Source: JBDHRG01 sp039807445 (lineage in GTDB: Bacteria > Pseudomonadota > Gammaproteobacteria > Competibacterales > Competibacteraceae). From it: 39,609 bases of DNA. The position numbers and the translations under genes are program-made. Positions within the stretch are counted from its first letter, which is position 1. Every line of letters begins with the position of its first letter. A model generated the notes under the pieces. That model was not told the DNA's origin and ran no database searches. It saw only the letters and a list, made by a program, of their open reading frames with translations. Location: positions 1 to 39,609 of the forward strand of contig JBDHRG010000012.1 in assembly GCA_039807445.1 (NCBI GenBank). The letters run 5' to 3'. Positions 17,095-28,820 of the stretch are shown one piece after another.

Positions 17095-17291
17095 CGCGAT
17101 GGACTCCTGGTTCGCTCCCCGGCACCCAGCGTAACGGATCGGACCCATCGGGATAAACGGGACAGCGCGGCCGAATCGGCGCGAAAAGGCCGTTTCGACC
17201 GTTACGGCAACAAAGATTTGCGAATCGGCAGGAACCCGGGCGTCATCCACAGGGCGCTGCGGACCGGAACAACGATCGGGTCCACGTCGAC
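17095..17291. other. Upstream region of prsT
   Basis: About 200 bp lie between the prsT start and the tRNA terminator. I looked for a -24/-12 element like that of the XDP1-like gene and did not find one. No clear -35/-10 pair stands out. The prsT promoter must lie here unless transcription reads through from the tRNAs. Confidence 0.35.
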
Positions 17292-17324
17292 GAAAAACCC
17301 CGCATCATTTCGATGCGGGGGTTT
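17292..17324 (-). terminator. Intrinsic terminator of the csrA-side tRNA cluster
   Basis: A perfect 9-bp stem CCCCGCATC/GATGCGGGG with a 5-nt loop (17298-17320) is followed on the minus strand by TTTTT. It starts 11 nt after the 3' end of the last tRNA-Arg. Confidence 0.88.
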
Positions 17325-17331
17325 CGTATCA

Positions 17332-17408
17332 TGGCGCGCCCGGAAGGATTCGAACCTCCGACCACCTGGTTCGTAGCCAGGTACTCTATCCAACTGAGCT
17401 ACGGGCGC
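17332..17408 (-). tRNA. tRNA-Arg (anticodon ACG), distal copy
   Basis: The 77-nt cloverleaf has acceptor GCGCCCG/CGGGCGC, encoded CCA, a GGTTCGAATCC T-arm and a CCTGG-CTACGAA-CCAGG anticodon arm, giving ACG (A34 would be edited to inosine to read CGN). It differs from the proximal copy at two D-arm positions. Confidence 0.97.
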
Positions 17409-17480
17409 TTTGATCTGCGGAAGCGCGCATTATAAGGTCGATCCGATTCCTGTCAACCGCCTTTGCAGCGACCGCCGAAT

Positions 17481-17557
17481 TGGCGCGCCCGGAAGGATTC
17501 GAACCTCCGACCACCTGGTTCGTAGCCAGGTACTCTGTCCAGCTGAGCTACGGGCGC
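17481..17557 (-). tRNA. tRNA-Arg (anticodon ACG), proximal copy
   Basis: It is the same tRNA as the copy at 17332-17408, again 77 nt with encoded CCA, with two substitutions in the D-arm. It follows tRNA-Ser after 30 nt and precedes the second copy after 72 nt, in one apparent transcript. Confidence 0.97.
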
Positions 17558-17587
17558 TTCGACCTGCAATGCGAGCCTCGAAAAGTT

Positions 17588-17681
17588 TGGCGGAGAGAGA
17601 GGGATTCGAACCCTCGATGGAGGTTTAAGCCCCCATACTCCCTTAGCAGGGGAGCGCCTTCAGCCGCTCGGCCATCTCTCC
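17588..17681 (-). tRNA. tRNA-Ser (anticodon GCT)
   Basis: The 94-nt tRNA has a long variable arm as expected for serine, acceptor GGAGAGA pairing with 17592-17598, encoded CCA and a CTCCC-CTGCTAA-GGGAG anticodon arm, giving GCT for AGC/AGT codons. It lies just downstream of csrA, the arrangement well known in gammaproteobacteria. Confidence 0.97.
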
Positions 17682-17757
17682 GGCATTCCGTTCGCCACGG
17701 CTCGGTGGCGTTCGAGGCGGCGAATGGTACCGGCTTCCGCCGCCTGCGTAAAGCCCC

Positions 17758-17952
17758 TCACTCGTCGCTGCCGTGATCGGTATGCTCCTGCTCGCGCTTG
17801 ATGCGCTCGTAGATCTCTTCGCGGTGCACCGCGATGTCCTTGGGCGCATTGACGCCGAGGCGCACCTGGTTGCCCTTGACGCCCAGCACGGTCACGGTGA
17901 CTTCGTCACCGATCATCAGCGTCTCGCCGACGCGACGAGTCAGGATCAGCAT
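17758..17952 (-). CDS. csrA: Carbon storage regulator CsrA (RsmA)
   Basis: The 64-aa protein begins MLILTRRVGETLMIGDEVTVTVLG and contains the second RNA-binding patch RLGVNAPKDIAVHREEIY, both invariant in CsrA. The dimer binds GGA-containing hairpin loops in mRNA leaders and controls metabolism, motility and biofilm. A GGAG site precedes the ATG at 17950-17952. It sits between lysC and tRNA-Ser. A TATAAA hexamer about 30 bp upstream may be its -10, but the -35 is poor. Confidence 0.98.
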   Translation of the reverse strand: MLILTRRVGETLMIGDEVTVTVLGVKGNQVRLGVNAPKDIAVHREEIYERIKREQEHTDHGSDE

Positions 17953-18123
17953 GGCGGAACTCCTTGTGAATCACCTTTTATATTGTCCGGATCTGGCTGC
18001 TTGCAGCCCGCCGCCGCGGTGCGGCGACGGGCGTACCCGGACTGTAGTCGACCGGCCCCGGGCTGGATAGTTTTGTGCCATGTTTTGACGAATGCCGCTC
18101 CTGCAACGCCGTCGCCGTGGCAC
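17953..18123. other. Intergenic region between lysC and csrA
   Basis: The 171 bp contain a TATAAA hexamer close to csrA (about 17976-17981) with a poor CTGCAA 18 bp upstream as -35, which may be the csrA promoter. No clear terminator for lysC is seen. Confidence 0.35.
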
Positions 18124-19350
18124 TCAGACGCCGGGGGCCTGCTCCAGGCCGAACGCGTCGTGCAGCGTGCGCACGCCGAGCTCGAGGTACTTCTCGTCGA
18201 CGACGACCGAAATCTTGATCTCCGAGGTCGAGATCATGCGGATGTTGATGCCTTCGCCGGCCAGCGCCTGGAACATGTGGCTGGCGATGCCGGCGTGCGA
18301 GCGCATGCCGACGCCGACCAGCGAAATCTTGACGATCCTGTTGTCGCCCTGGACTTCGCGCGCGCCGAGCTCGGCGGCCTTGGCCCTGACGATCTCCAGC
18401 GTGCGCTCGTAGTCGTTGCGGTGCACGGTGAAGGTGAAGTCGGTGGTGCCATCGTGGCCGATGTTCTGCACGATCATGTCGACTTCGATGTTGGCGTCGG
18501 ACACGCCGGCGAGGATGCCGAAGGCGATGCCCGGTTTGTCGGGCACGCCGCGCACGGCGATCTGGGCCTCGTCGCGCGAGAACGCGATGCCGGAGATCAG
18601 GGCAGCTTCCATATTCTCTTCCTCGGTCGTGATCAGCGTGCCCTCGCCTTCCTGGAAGGTCGACAGCACGCGCAGGGGAACGTCGTACTTGCCGGCGAAC
18701 TCCACCGAGCGGATCTGCAGCACCTTGGAGCCGAGGCTCGCCATCTCGAGCATCTCTTCGAAGGTGATGCGGTCGAGACGGCGCGCGTTCGGCACGATGC
18801 GCGGGTCGGTGGTGTAAACGCCGTCGACGTCGGTGAAGATCTGGCACTCGTCGGCCTTCAGCGCCGCGGCCAGCGCCACGCCGGTGGTGTCGGAGCCGCC
18901 GCGGCCGAGCGTGGTGATGTTGCCGTCTTCGTCGACGCCCTGGAAACCGGCGACCACGACGATGCGGCCCGCGCCGAGGTCGGCGCGGATGCTGGCGTCG
19001 TCGATCGCCAGGATGCGCGCCTTGTTGAAGGCGCTGTCGGTCAGGATGCGCACCTGCGCACCGGTGTACGACTTGGCCGGCTGGCCGCGCTTCTCGAGCG
19101 CCATGCACAGCAGCGCGATCGTGCACTGCTCGCCGGTCGAGATCAGCACGTCGAGCTCGCGCGGGCTCGGCCGTGGGCTGATCGCCTTGGCCAGGCCGAT
19201 CAGGCGGTCGGTCTCGCCGCTCATCGCCGAGACGACGACGACGAGGTCATGGCCCTGCTTGCGGTAGCCGATCAACTTTTCGGCGACGTTCTCGATGCGC
19301 TCGACCGAGCCGACCGAGGTGCCGCCGAACTTCTGGACGATGAGTGCCAT
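18124..19350 (-). CDS. lysC: Aspartate kinase (monofunctional)
   Basis: The 408-aa enzyme phosphorylates aspartate, the entry step to lysine, threonine, methionine and diaminopimelate. The kinase domain starts MALIVQKFGGTSVGS and contains FQGVDEDGNITTLGRGGSDTT. The C-terminal part (about 265-408) has two ACT domains, with GIAFSRDEAQIAVRGVPD and KISLVGVGMRSHAGIASHMF, the allosteric lysine/threonine sites. It is the single-function form, not fused to homoserine dehydrogenase. It follows alaS with a strong hairpin between. Confidence 0.97.
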   Translation of the reverse strand: MALIVQKFGGTSVGSVERIENVAEKLIGYRKQGHDLVVVVSAMSGETDRLIGLAKAISPRPSPRELDVLISTGEQCTIALLCMALEKRGQPAKSYTGAQVRILTDSAFNKARILAIDDASIRADLGAGRIVVVAGFQGVDEDGNITTLGRGGSDTTGVALAAALKADECQIFTDVDGVYTTDPRIVPNARRLDRITFEEMLEMASLGSKVLQIRSVEFAGKYDVPLRVLSTFQEGEGTLITTEEENMEAALISGIAFSRDEAQIAVRGVPDKPGIAFGILAGVSDANIEVDMIVQNIGHDGTTDFTFTVHRNDYERTLEIVRAKAAELGAREVQGDNRIVKISLVGVGMRSHAGIASHMFQALAGEGINIRMISTSEIKISVVVDEKYLELGVRTLHDAFGLEQAPGV

Positions 19351-19370
19351 GGTGTTCCTGCTACATGCGA

Positions 19371-19391
19371 GGGGGCGCCAGCGGCGCCCCC
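19371..19391 (-). terminator. Strong GC hairpin between alaS and lysC
   Basis: A perfect 9-bp stem GGGGGCGCC/GGCGCCCCC with a 3-nt loop lies between the alaS stop and the lysC start. There is no T-run after it on either strand, so it may be an mRNA-stabilising or attenuating structure rather than a true intrinsic terminator. Confidence 0.45.
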
Positions 19392-19415
19392 GGGTTGGCG
19401 GAATCGTGGAGGAGC

Positions 19416-22040
<2,625 letters not shown>

Positions 22041-22556
22041 GGCCCTGGCTACGTGTTGGCTTGTTGCTCGTCCGGCCCAGCCCGCGCGGGCCGCCGGGAT
22101 GTTTGTTCGGTTCAGACTCGGGGCTGCCGGAGCAGGCGCTCGATCTGGCCGGGCGCGAAACCGCGCATCTGCAGGAAGCGGATACGCGCAGCGCGCTCGC
22201 GCGCATCGTGCGGCGGCTCGCCGCCGAAGCGCTTGCGCGCCACGGCCGCCAGCCGTTCGGGCCAGAGCGCCTCGAAGTCCGCGAGGATAACGGAAACGGT
22301 GTCCTCGGGAACCCCCCGCTCGCGCAGCTCGGCCCGGATGCGCAGCGGACCGTAGCCGCGCTCGGCGCGCGAAGCGGCGTAGGCTTCGGCGAAGCGCGTT
22401 TCGCTCAGCAGCCCCTCGGCTTCGAGCGCATCGAGCACGGCGGCGGCGAGACCCTCCGCGAAGCCGGCGCGGCCGAGCTTGCGCGCGAGCTCCGAACGGG
22501 TGTGCTCGCGCCGCGCCAGCCAGCCGAGCGCGCGGCGGCGCGCCTCGGCAACGGCG

Positions 22557-23606
<1,050 letters not shown>

Positions 23607-23683
23607 CGCGGTGCAAGCTCCTGAATCGATTGCCGACCTGGCCTGGCTGGCCGTCCGCGCGCGGCGCGGACAAAGGACAAGGA

Positions 23684-24265
23684 TTATCCCACAGAAGGCG
23701 GAACCGACCTAGCCTCGGCCCGCCACAGCCGTAAGGGCCGGTAGTGCGTGCCTGCGGGCTCGGCCGCCGACTCGACCAGCGCGACGCGGTCGGCATGCCA
23801 GCGCACTGGCGTACGCGTGCCGAACGCCGGTGCTGGGCCGGGGTGCTTGCGCACGAGCGTGACGTGCGCCGCGAACGGGCGCGTCTCGGGCCGGTAGCCG
23901 CGGCTGGCGAGCCGGGCGTTGACCTCGGCGGCCAGACGTAGCAGCTCGGGCGGCATCGAGGCGGCGCCGAGCCACAGCACGCGCGGCCCGCGCCACCAGC
24001 CGAGCACGTCAAGGCGAAGCTCGAACGGCGCGAAAGCCAGCCCGTCGAGCGCGGCACGGTAGGCGGCCTCTTTCGACTCGGGGGTGGCGCCGAGGAAGGC
24101 CAGCGTCAGGTGCAGATGTTCGGCCGGCACCAGCCTGCCGCCGCGGCAGCTCTTCGCCAGGTGCGCGATCGCGTGGCGCGCGCTGTCGTCGGGCCACAGC
24201 GCGACGAACAGCCGCCGCGTCGGCTCGGGCGGCGTGTCAGGTGCCGGATTCGCGCTCGCACTCAT
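23684..24265 (-). CDS. thpR: RNA 2',3'-cyclic phosphodiesterase (2H family)
   Basis: The 193-aa protein has both HxTx motifs of the 2H phosphoesterase superfamily, HLTL (about 52-55) and HVTL (about 134-137), which form the symmetrical active site. LFVALWPDD near the start is typical of the ThpR/LigT group, which opens 2',3'-cyclic phosphates. A GGAGG site precedes the ATG at 24263-24265. The start overlaps the end of pncC by 29 nt, so the two are coupled. Confidence 0.9.
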   Translation of the reverse strand: MSASANPAPDTPPEPTRRLFVALWPDDSARHAIAHLAKSCRGGRLVPAEHLHLTLAFLGATPESKEAAYRAALDGLAFAPFELRLDVLGWWRGPRVLWLGAASMPPELLRLAAEVNARLASRGYRPETRPFAAHVTLVRKHPGPAPAFGTRTPVRWHADRVALVESAAEPAGTHYRPLRLWRAEARSVPPSVG

Positions 24266-24761
24266 CGATCAAGCCCTCCAGCGCCGCGACCACCGCCTGC
24301 CGGCGCACGGCAGTGCGGTCGCCGTCGAAGCGGAACAGCTGCGCACGCGGCGCGGCGCCCGCGTGCGCCCAGGCCAGCCACACGCTGCCGACCGGCTTGT
24401 CGGGGCTGCCGCCGTCGGGGCCGGCAACGCCGCTGACCGCGACGCTCGCCTGCGCGCGGCCGGCACGCAGGGCACCCGCCGCCATCTCCAGCACCGTCGC
24501 TTCGCTGACCGCGCCGTGCTCGGCCAGCGTCTGCGCGCGCACGCCGAGCAGCTCCTGCTTGGCTTCGTTCGAGTAGGTCACGAAGCCGCGTTCGAACCAG
24601 CCCGAGCTGCCGGCGATCGCCGTCACCGCCCCGGCGACGAGACCGCCGGTGCACGACTCGGCGCTCGCCAGCATCCAGCCGCGCGCCGTCAGCGCGGCGC
24701 CGAGGCGGCGTGCCAGGGCTTCGAGCTCGCGATCACGCTGCCGATCCCCATCCGTGCCCAT
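24237..24761 (-). CDS. pncC: Nicotinamide-nucleotide amidohydrolase (CinA C-terminal domain)
   Basis: The 174-aa protein is a stand-alone CinA C-terminal domain: AESCTGGLVAGAVTAIAGSSGWFERGFVTYSNEAKQELLGV-type motifs (about 34-74) and GVAGPDGGSPDKPVGSVWLA (111-130). PncC converts nicotinamide mononucleotide to nicotinic acid mononucleotide, recycling pyridine nucleotides. The ATG at 24759-24761 lies 2 bp after the upstream TPR gene stop. The pncC-recA neighbourhood is conserved in many proteobacteria. Confidence 0.93.
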   Translation of the reverse strand: MGTDGDRQRDRELEALARRLGAALTARGWMLASAESCTGGLVAGAVTAIAGSSGWFERGFVTYSNEAKQELLGVRAQTLAEHGAVSEATVLEMAAGALRAGRAQASVAVSGVAGPDGGSPDKPVGSVWLAWAHAGAAPRAQLFRFDGDRTAVRRQAVVAALEGLIDECERESGT

Positions 24762-24763
24762 GC

Positions 24764-25279
24764 TCAGCGCCCCTCCTGCTCGGCGAACAGCTTTTCCAGC
24801 GCGTTGCGCTTGGCGCGCACCGCGGCGTCGCCCGGCTCGAGTTCGACGGCGCGGCCGTAGGCTTCGAACGCGAGCCGCAGGTACACGTCGCCGAGGTTGG
24901 CCGCGGCGGCGGCGTAGTCCGGCGCCGTCGCGAGCGCCTGGTCGAGCGCTGCGCGGGCATGGCCATAGTCGCCGATCGCGGCGTAGCTGGCGGCGAGGTT
25001 GTTGTGTGCCTCGGGCAACTGCGGAAAGCGCCGCGTCAGCTCGAGGAACACCTCGCGCGCCGCGGCCGCCTCGCCGCGCCCGAGCAGCAGCGTGCCCTTC
25101 AGGAAGCGCGGCTCGGCCGCGTCCGGGCGCGCGGCGATCAGCTCGTCGAGCCGCACCAGCGCCACCTCGGCCTGCCCGGCCTCGGCGAGTTTGCGGATGT
25201 CGTCGAGCTCGTCGGCGTGCGCTGCCGTCGCGAGCAACGCCAGTGCCAGCGCCTGCGCGAGCGTCTTCAGCCTGGGCAT
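24764..25279 (-). CDS. Secreted TPR-repeat protein
   Basis: The 171-aa protein has a signal peptide (about 1-22, ending TAAHA) and three to four tetratricopeptide repeats (for example PEAHNNLAASYAAIGDYGHA and PDYAAAAANLGDVYLRLAFE). It is probably periplasmic; its partner is unknown. The GGGAGG ribosome site supports the ATG at 25277-25279. It is the first gene of a tight TPR-pncC-thpR group with 2-bp and overlapping junctions. It is divergent from mutS, with a transposase scrap between. Confidence 0.85.
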   Translation of the reverse strand: MPRLKTLAQALALALLATAAHADELDDIRKLAEAGQAEVALVRLDELIAARPDAAEPRFLKGTLLLGRGEAAAAREVFLELTRRFPQLPEAHNNLAASYAAIGDYGHARAALDQALATAPDYAAAAANLGDVYLRLAFEAYGRAVELEPGDAAVRAKRNALEKLFAEQEGR

Positions 25280-25630
25280 CGTGACCTCCCCGGGAGTACC
25301 GCAGCGATCGTACACCAGCGCCGTGCCGATGCGCGGCTGGCATTCAAGCTGCCGGGTGGTAAGCTGCCCGGTCTCCGTGATCGGCACCCGCCTCGGGCCG
25401 GATTCCAGACGGCGACGAACCACGAATACCTGCTGCGGCTGCGCCAATTCCATCCCGCCTGGCGGCTGCTGTCGGCGGACCTCTACCACCGTGCGCAAGC
25501 GCGCGGCTGCGATCATCCGCACGCCTGCGTATCCTCGCCCATACCTGGGTGCGGGGCGGATGCCGCCGAGTGCGCCACCCCTGCATCTTCCGATACACTG
25601 CACCGCTCGCCCGGCCCGCCCCTCCAGACG
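25280..25630. other. Divergent interval between the TPR gene and mutS
   Basis: The 351 bp hold the IS110 scrap described at 25403-25547 and otherwise no gene. A GATACACT -10-like element lies about 35 bp upstream of the mutS ATG (around 25595-25602) without a clear -35. I see no terminator. Confidence 0.4.
25403..25547 (+). pseudogene. IS110-family transposase 3' remnant
   Basis: In the interval between the TPR gene and mutS one frame reads TATNHEYLL, then PAWRLLSADLYHRAQARGC and DHPHA, and after a one-base frameshift at about 25525 it continues RILAHTWVR. The block ARARGxDHPHAxRILAxxW is characteristic of the C-terminal region of IS110-type transposases as I remember them. Restoring one C after HPHA re-joins the frames. 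The rest of the element, including the catalytic part, is gone. It is a dead fragment, and its present position may have separated mutS from its older neighbourhood. Confidence 0.5.
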
Positions 25631-28207
25631 ATGAATGACGCCCTGCTGAATCTTTCCCAGCACACGCCGATGATGCAGCAGTACCTGCGCGTCAAGGCCG
25701 AGCACCCCGAGGTCCTGGTGTTCTACCGGATGGGGGACTTCTACGAGCTGTTCTTCGACGATGCGCGCAAGGCCGCACGGCTGCTCGACATCACGCTGAC
25801 CGCACGCGGCCAGTCCGCCGGCGAGCCGATCCCGATGGCGGGCGTGCCCTGCCACGCGCTCGAGAGCTACCTCGCCAGGCTGGTGCGCCTGGGCGAGTCG
25901 GTCGCGATCTGCGAGCAGATCGGCGACCCGGCAACCAGCAAGGGGCCGGTCGAGCGCAAGGTGGTGCGCATCGTCACCCCGGGCACGCTGACCGACGAGG
26001 CGCTGCTCGACGAGCGCCGCGACAACCTCCTGCTCGCGGTGCACGCGGTCGAGGGCCGCTGGGGACTCGCCAGCCTCGACCTGGCCGGCGGGCGCTTCGT
26101 GCTGTCCGAGGTGCAGGGCGAGGAAGCGCTGAGCAGCGAGCTCGAGCGGCTGAAGCCGGCCGAAGTGCTGGCATCGGAAGACGCGGCGCTGCCGGCGGCG
26201 CTGCGCGAACACCCGGGGCTGCGCCGCCAGGCGCCGTGGCACTTCGAACTCGACAGCGCGCTGCGGACGCTGAACGGCCAGTTCGGCACCCGCAGCCTGG
26301 CCGGCTTCGGCGCCGACGAGCTGACGGTCGCGCTCGCCGCCGCCGGCTGCCTGCTGCAGTACGTCAAGGACACCCAGCGCAGCGCGCTGCCCCACCTCAG
26401 CGGGCTCGCCGTCGAGCGCCGCGAAGACGCGGTGATCCTCGACGCCGCCAGCCGCCGCAACCTCGAACTCGAATTCAGCCTGTCGGGCAACCACGCCCAC
26501 ACCCTGGTCGGGGTGATCGACCGCTGCGTCACGGCCATGGGCAGCCGCCTGTTGCGGCGCTGGGTCAACCGCCCGCTGCGCGGCCGCGAAACGCTGGCGC
26601 GGCGCCGGCACGCGCTGGCACAACTGCTCGAAGAGCGCGCGGTCGACGCGGTGCAGGCAGCGCTGCGCGGCATCGCCGACGTCGAGCGCATCCTGGCGCG
26701 CATCGCGCTGAAGTCAGCGCGCCCGCGCGACCTGGTGGGCTTGCGCGCGGCGCTGGCCCGGCTGCCGCAGCTCGCGCAAGCGCTCGCGCACGTCGATTCG
26801 CCGCGGCTCGCCGAGCTCGTCGCCCAGACCGGCCACCACCCCGAGGCGCACGCGCTGCTCGCGCGCGCGATCGTCGACAACCCGCCGCAGCTGGTCCGCG
26901 ACGGCGGCGTGATCGCCCCCGGCTTCGACGCCGAGCTCGACGAGCTGCGGGCGCTGTCCGACAACGCCGACCAGTTCCTGGTCGAGCTCGAGGCGCGCGA
27001 GCGCGCACACACCGGGCTCAACCTCAAGGTCGGCTACAACCGCGTGCACGGTTTCTATATCGAGCTGTCGCGCAGCGCCGCCGACAGCGTGCCGGCGCAC
27101 TACCTCCGCCGCCAGACGCTGAAGGGCGCCGAACGCTACATCACCCCCGAGCTGAAAGCGTTCGAAGACAAGGTGCTCGGTGCGCGCGAGCGCTCGGCTT
27201 CGCGCGAACGGGCGCTGTACGACGGCCTGCTCGAGACGCTGATCGCGAGCCTGCCGCAGCTGCAGACCTGCTCCGCCGCACTCGCCGAGCTCGATGTGCT
27301 GGTGAACTTCGCCGAGCGCGCCGACACGCTGCGCCTGAACCCGCCCGAGCTGGTCGACGCACCGGGGGTTTCGATCCAAGCCGGCCGCCACCTGGTGGTC
27401 GAGCGGGTCATCGACGCACCCTTCGTGCCCAACGACCTCGCGCTCGACGAGGGCCGGCGGATGCTGATCATCACCGGCCCGAACATGGGCGGTAAATCGA
27501 CCTACATGCGCCAGACGGCGCTGATCGTCGTGCTGGCGCACATCGGCAGCTTCGTGCCGGCCGAGCGTGCGGTCATCGGCCCGGTCGACCGCATCTTCAC
27601 CCGCATCGGCGCCTCCGACGACCTCGCCTCGGGGCGCTCGACCTTCATGGTCGAAATGACCGAAACCGCGAACATCCTGCACAACGCCAGCGCTCAAAGC
27701 CTGGTGCTGATGGACGAGATCGGCCGCGGCACTAGCACCTTCGACGGCCTGGCGCTGGCCTGGGCTTGTGCCGAGCACCTGGCGCTGCGATCGCGCGCGT
27801 TCACGCTGTTCGCGACGCACTACTTCGAGCTGACCCGGCTGCCGCAGGACCACGCCACGATCGCCAACGTGCACCTCGACGCGGTCGAGCACGGCGACGG
27901 CATCGTGTTCCTGCACGCGCTCCAGGAAGGCCCGGCCGACCGCAGCTACGGCTTGCACGTCGCCGCGCTGGCCGGCATCCCGCAGCCGGTGGTGCGCGCC
28001 GCGCGCAAGCGCCTGCGCGAGCTCGAGCGCCAGGCGGTGCGCTCGCAGGCGGTCGAGATCCCCGACCCGCAGCTGTCGCTGTTCGCTCCCCGGGAACCCT
28101 CGGCAGCGCTCGAAGCGCTGGCCGCGCTCGACCCCGACGCGCTGAGCCCGCGCGAAGCGCTGGCGGCGCTGTACCATCTGAAACGAGTAATGAGCGATGA
28201 GGCATGA
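25631..28207 (+). CDS. mutS: DNA mismatch repair protein MutS
   Basis: The 858-aa MutS is full length. The mismatch-binding domain contains FYRMGDFYELF (the Phe-x-Glu wedge) and the C-terminal ATPase has Walker A GPNMGGKST at 616-624, DEIGRGTSTFDG as Walker B/signature and FATHYFELT as the His switch. It recognises mismatches and recruits MutL. I chose the ATG at 25631; the frame is open far upstream, but that part runs into the IS110 remnant. The final codons (VMSDEA, stop) are formed by heptamer-repeat units, so the extreme C-terminus appears to have been overwritten by the repeat. Confidence 0.97.
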   Translation: MNDALLNLSQHTPMMQQYLRVKAEHPEVLVFYRMGDFYELFFDDARKAARLLDITLTARGQSAGEPIPMAGVPCHALESYLARLVRLGESVAICEQIGDPATSKGPVERKVVRIVTPGTLTDEALLDERRDNLLLAVHAVEGRWGLASLDLAGGRFVLSEVQGEEALSSELERLKPAEVLASEDAALPAALREHPGLRRQAPWHFELDSALRTLNGQFGTRSLAGFGADELTVALAAAGCLLQYVKDTQRSALPHLSGLAVERREDAVILDAASRRNLELEFSLSGNHAHTLVGVIDRCVTAMGSRLLRRWVNRPLRGRETLARRRHALAQLLEERAVDAVQAALRGIADVERILARIALKSARPRDLVGLRAALARLPQLAQALAHVDSPRLAELVAQTGHHPEAHALLARAIVDNPPQLVRDGGVIAPGFDAELDELRALSDNADQFLVELEARERAHTGLNLKVGYNRVHGFYIELSRSAADSVPAHYLRRQTLKGAERYITPELKAFEDKVLGARERSASRERALYDGLLETLIASLPQLQTCSAALAELDVLVNFAERADTLRLNPPELVDAPGVSIQAGRHLVVERVIDAPFVPNDLALDEGRRMLIITGPNMGGKSTYMRQTALIVVLAHIGSFVPAERAVIGPVDRIFTRIGASDDLASGRSTFMVEMTETANILHNASAQSLVLMDEIGRGTSTFDGLALAWACAEHLALRSRAFTLFATHYFELTRLPQDHATIANVHLDAVEHGDGIVFLHALQEGPADRSYGLHVAALAGIPQPVVRAARKRLRELERQAVRSQAVEIPDPQLSLFAPREPSAALEALAALDPDALSPREALAALYHLKRVMSDEA

Positions 28208-28260
28208 GGGATGGGATGCCGCCCTCTCAATTCTTCCTTCATTCTCCATCACCCGTGACC
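28187..28260. repeat. Heptamer inverted-repeat locus B (mutS 3' end)
   Basis: The purine arm 28187-28214 reads GTAATGA, GCGATGA, GGCATGA, GGGATGG; the mutS stop is in the third unit. The pyrimidine arm (about 28232-28260, CTTCATTCTCCATCACCC-like) is complementary in type. The arms are diverged and pair imperfectly. Confidence 0.65.
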
Positions 28261-28379
28261 AGTTATACCCGTATGCTGATGTGCTATTTATCGCGGCCGC
28301 GCCGCAGGCTTAGACTGTACGGCCATTTTGAGAGAGAGGCCGGCATACGGCTGCCGACACCGAAAGCGAGGCGTACAGC

Positions 28380-28703
28380 ATGACCTTCGTCGTCACCGAA
28401 AACTGCATCAAGTGCAAGTACACCGACTGCGTGGAAGTCTGCCCGGTCGACTGCTTCCACGAGGGGCCGAACTTCCTGGTCATCGACCCCGACGAGTGCA
28501 TCGACTGCACGCTGTGCGAGCCCGAGTGTCCGGCCCAGGCGATCTTCGCCGAAGACGACCTGCCGAGCGGCCAGGAGGGATTCCTGGCGCTCAACGCCGA
28601 TCTGGCGCAGAAGTGGCCGGTGATCACCGCGCAGAAGGATGCGCCGGCCGACGCCGCCGAGTGGGACGGCAAGCCCGACAAGCTGCAGTACCTGGAGAAG
28701 TGA
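28380..28703 (+). CDS. fdxA: Seven-iron ferredoxin FdxA ([3Fe-4S][4Fe-4S])
   Basis: The 107-aa ferredoxin starts MTFVVTENCIKCKYTDCVEVCPVDCF and has the second cluster motif ECIDCTLCEPECP; nine cysteines (9, 12, 17, 21, 25, 40, 43, 46, 50) accommodate a [3Fe-4S] and a [4Fe-4S] cluster as in Azotobacter FdI. The C-terminal extension (residues 57-107, LPSGQEGFLALNADLAQKWP) is typical of FdxA. It is a low-potential electron carrier; the partner is unknown. The mutS-fdxA order is conserved in proteobacteria. A clear terminator follows. Confidence 0.95.
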   Translation: MTFVVTENCIKCKYTDCVEVCPVDCFHEGPNFLVIDPDECIDCTLCEPECPAQAIFAEDDLPSGQEGFLALNADLAQKWPVITAQKDAPADAAEWDGKPDKLQYLEK

Positions 28704-28711
28704 TGCCTCCC

Positions 28712-28743
28712 GAAGCCCCTGCCCCGCAGGGGCTTCGGCTTTC
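28712..28743 (+). terminator. Intrinsic terminator of fdxA
   Basis: A perfect 10-bp stem GAAGCCCCTG/CAGGGGCTTC (28712-28721 with 28727-28736) with a 5-nt loop starts 8 nt after the fdxA stop and is followed by a short CTTT. The stem is strong, the T-tract weak. Confidence 0.7.
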
Positions 28744-28820
28744 CAGGGCTTGAAACGCACACGCCGCGCCCGCATCGTGTGCAGCCGAATCCTGTTCCCA
28801 TACGCAACGAGCGTCCCGCG

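Noticed and set aside
17095..17291. Sigma-54 promoter upstream of prsT
   Set aside because: No TGGC-N7-TTGC-like match was found on the minus strand despite looking for the partner of the XDP1-like promoter.
19371..19391. alaS-lysC hairpin as a full intrinsic terminator
   Set aside because: The stem is strong but neither side has a T-run; it is listed only as a hairpin with low confidence.
23607..23683. LexA/SOS box upstream of recA
   Set aside because: Only a CTGT half-site is visible on the minus strand; the ACAG partner at the right spacing is missing. SOS control may use a different motif or a longer leader.
25344..25598. Minus-strand open frame between the TPR gene and mutS
   Set aside because: It lies opposite the transposase remnant, is Arg/Ala-rich and has no ribosome site or recognisable similarity.
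24710..25630. Upstream extension of the mutS reading frame
   Set aside because: The frame is open but passes through the TPR gene on the other strand and the transposase scrap. MutS homology starts at 25631.
28260..28379. Promoter of fdxA
   Set aside because: A TAGACT hexamer with a poor TTTATC 18 bp upstream was seen but scores too weakly to list as a feature.
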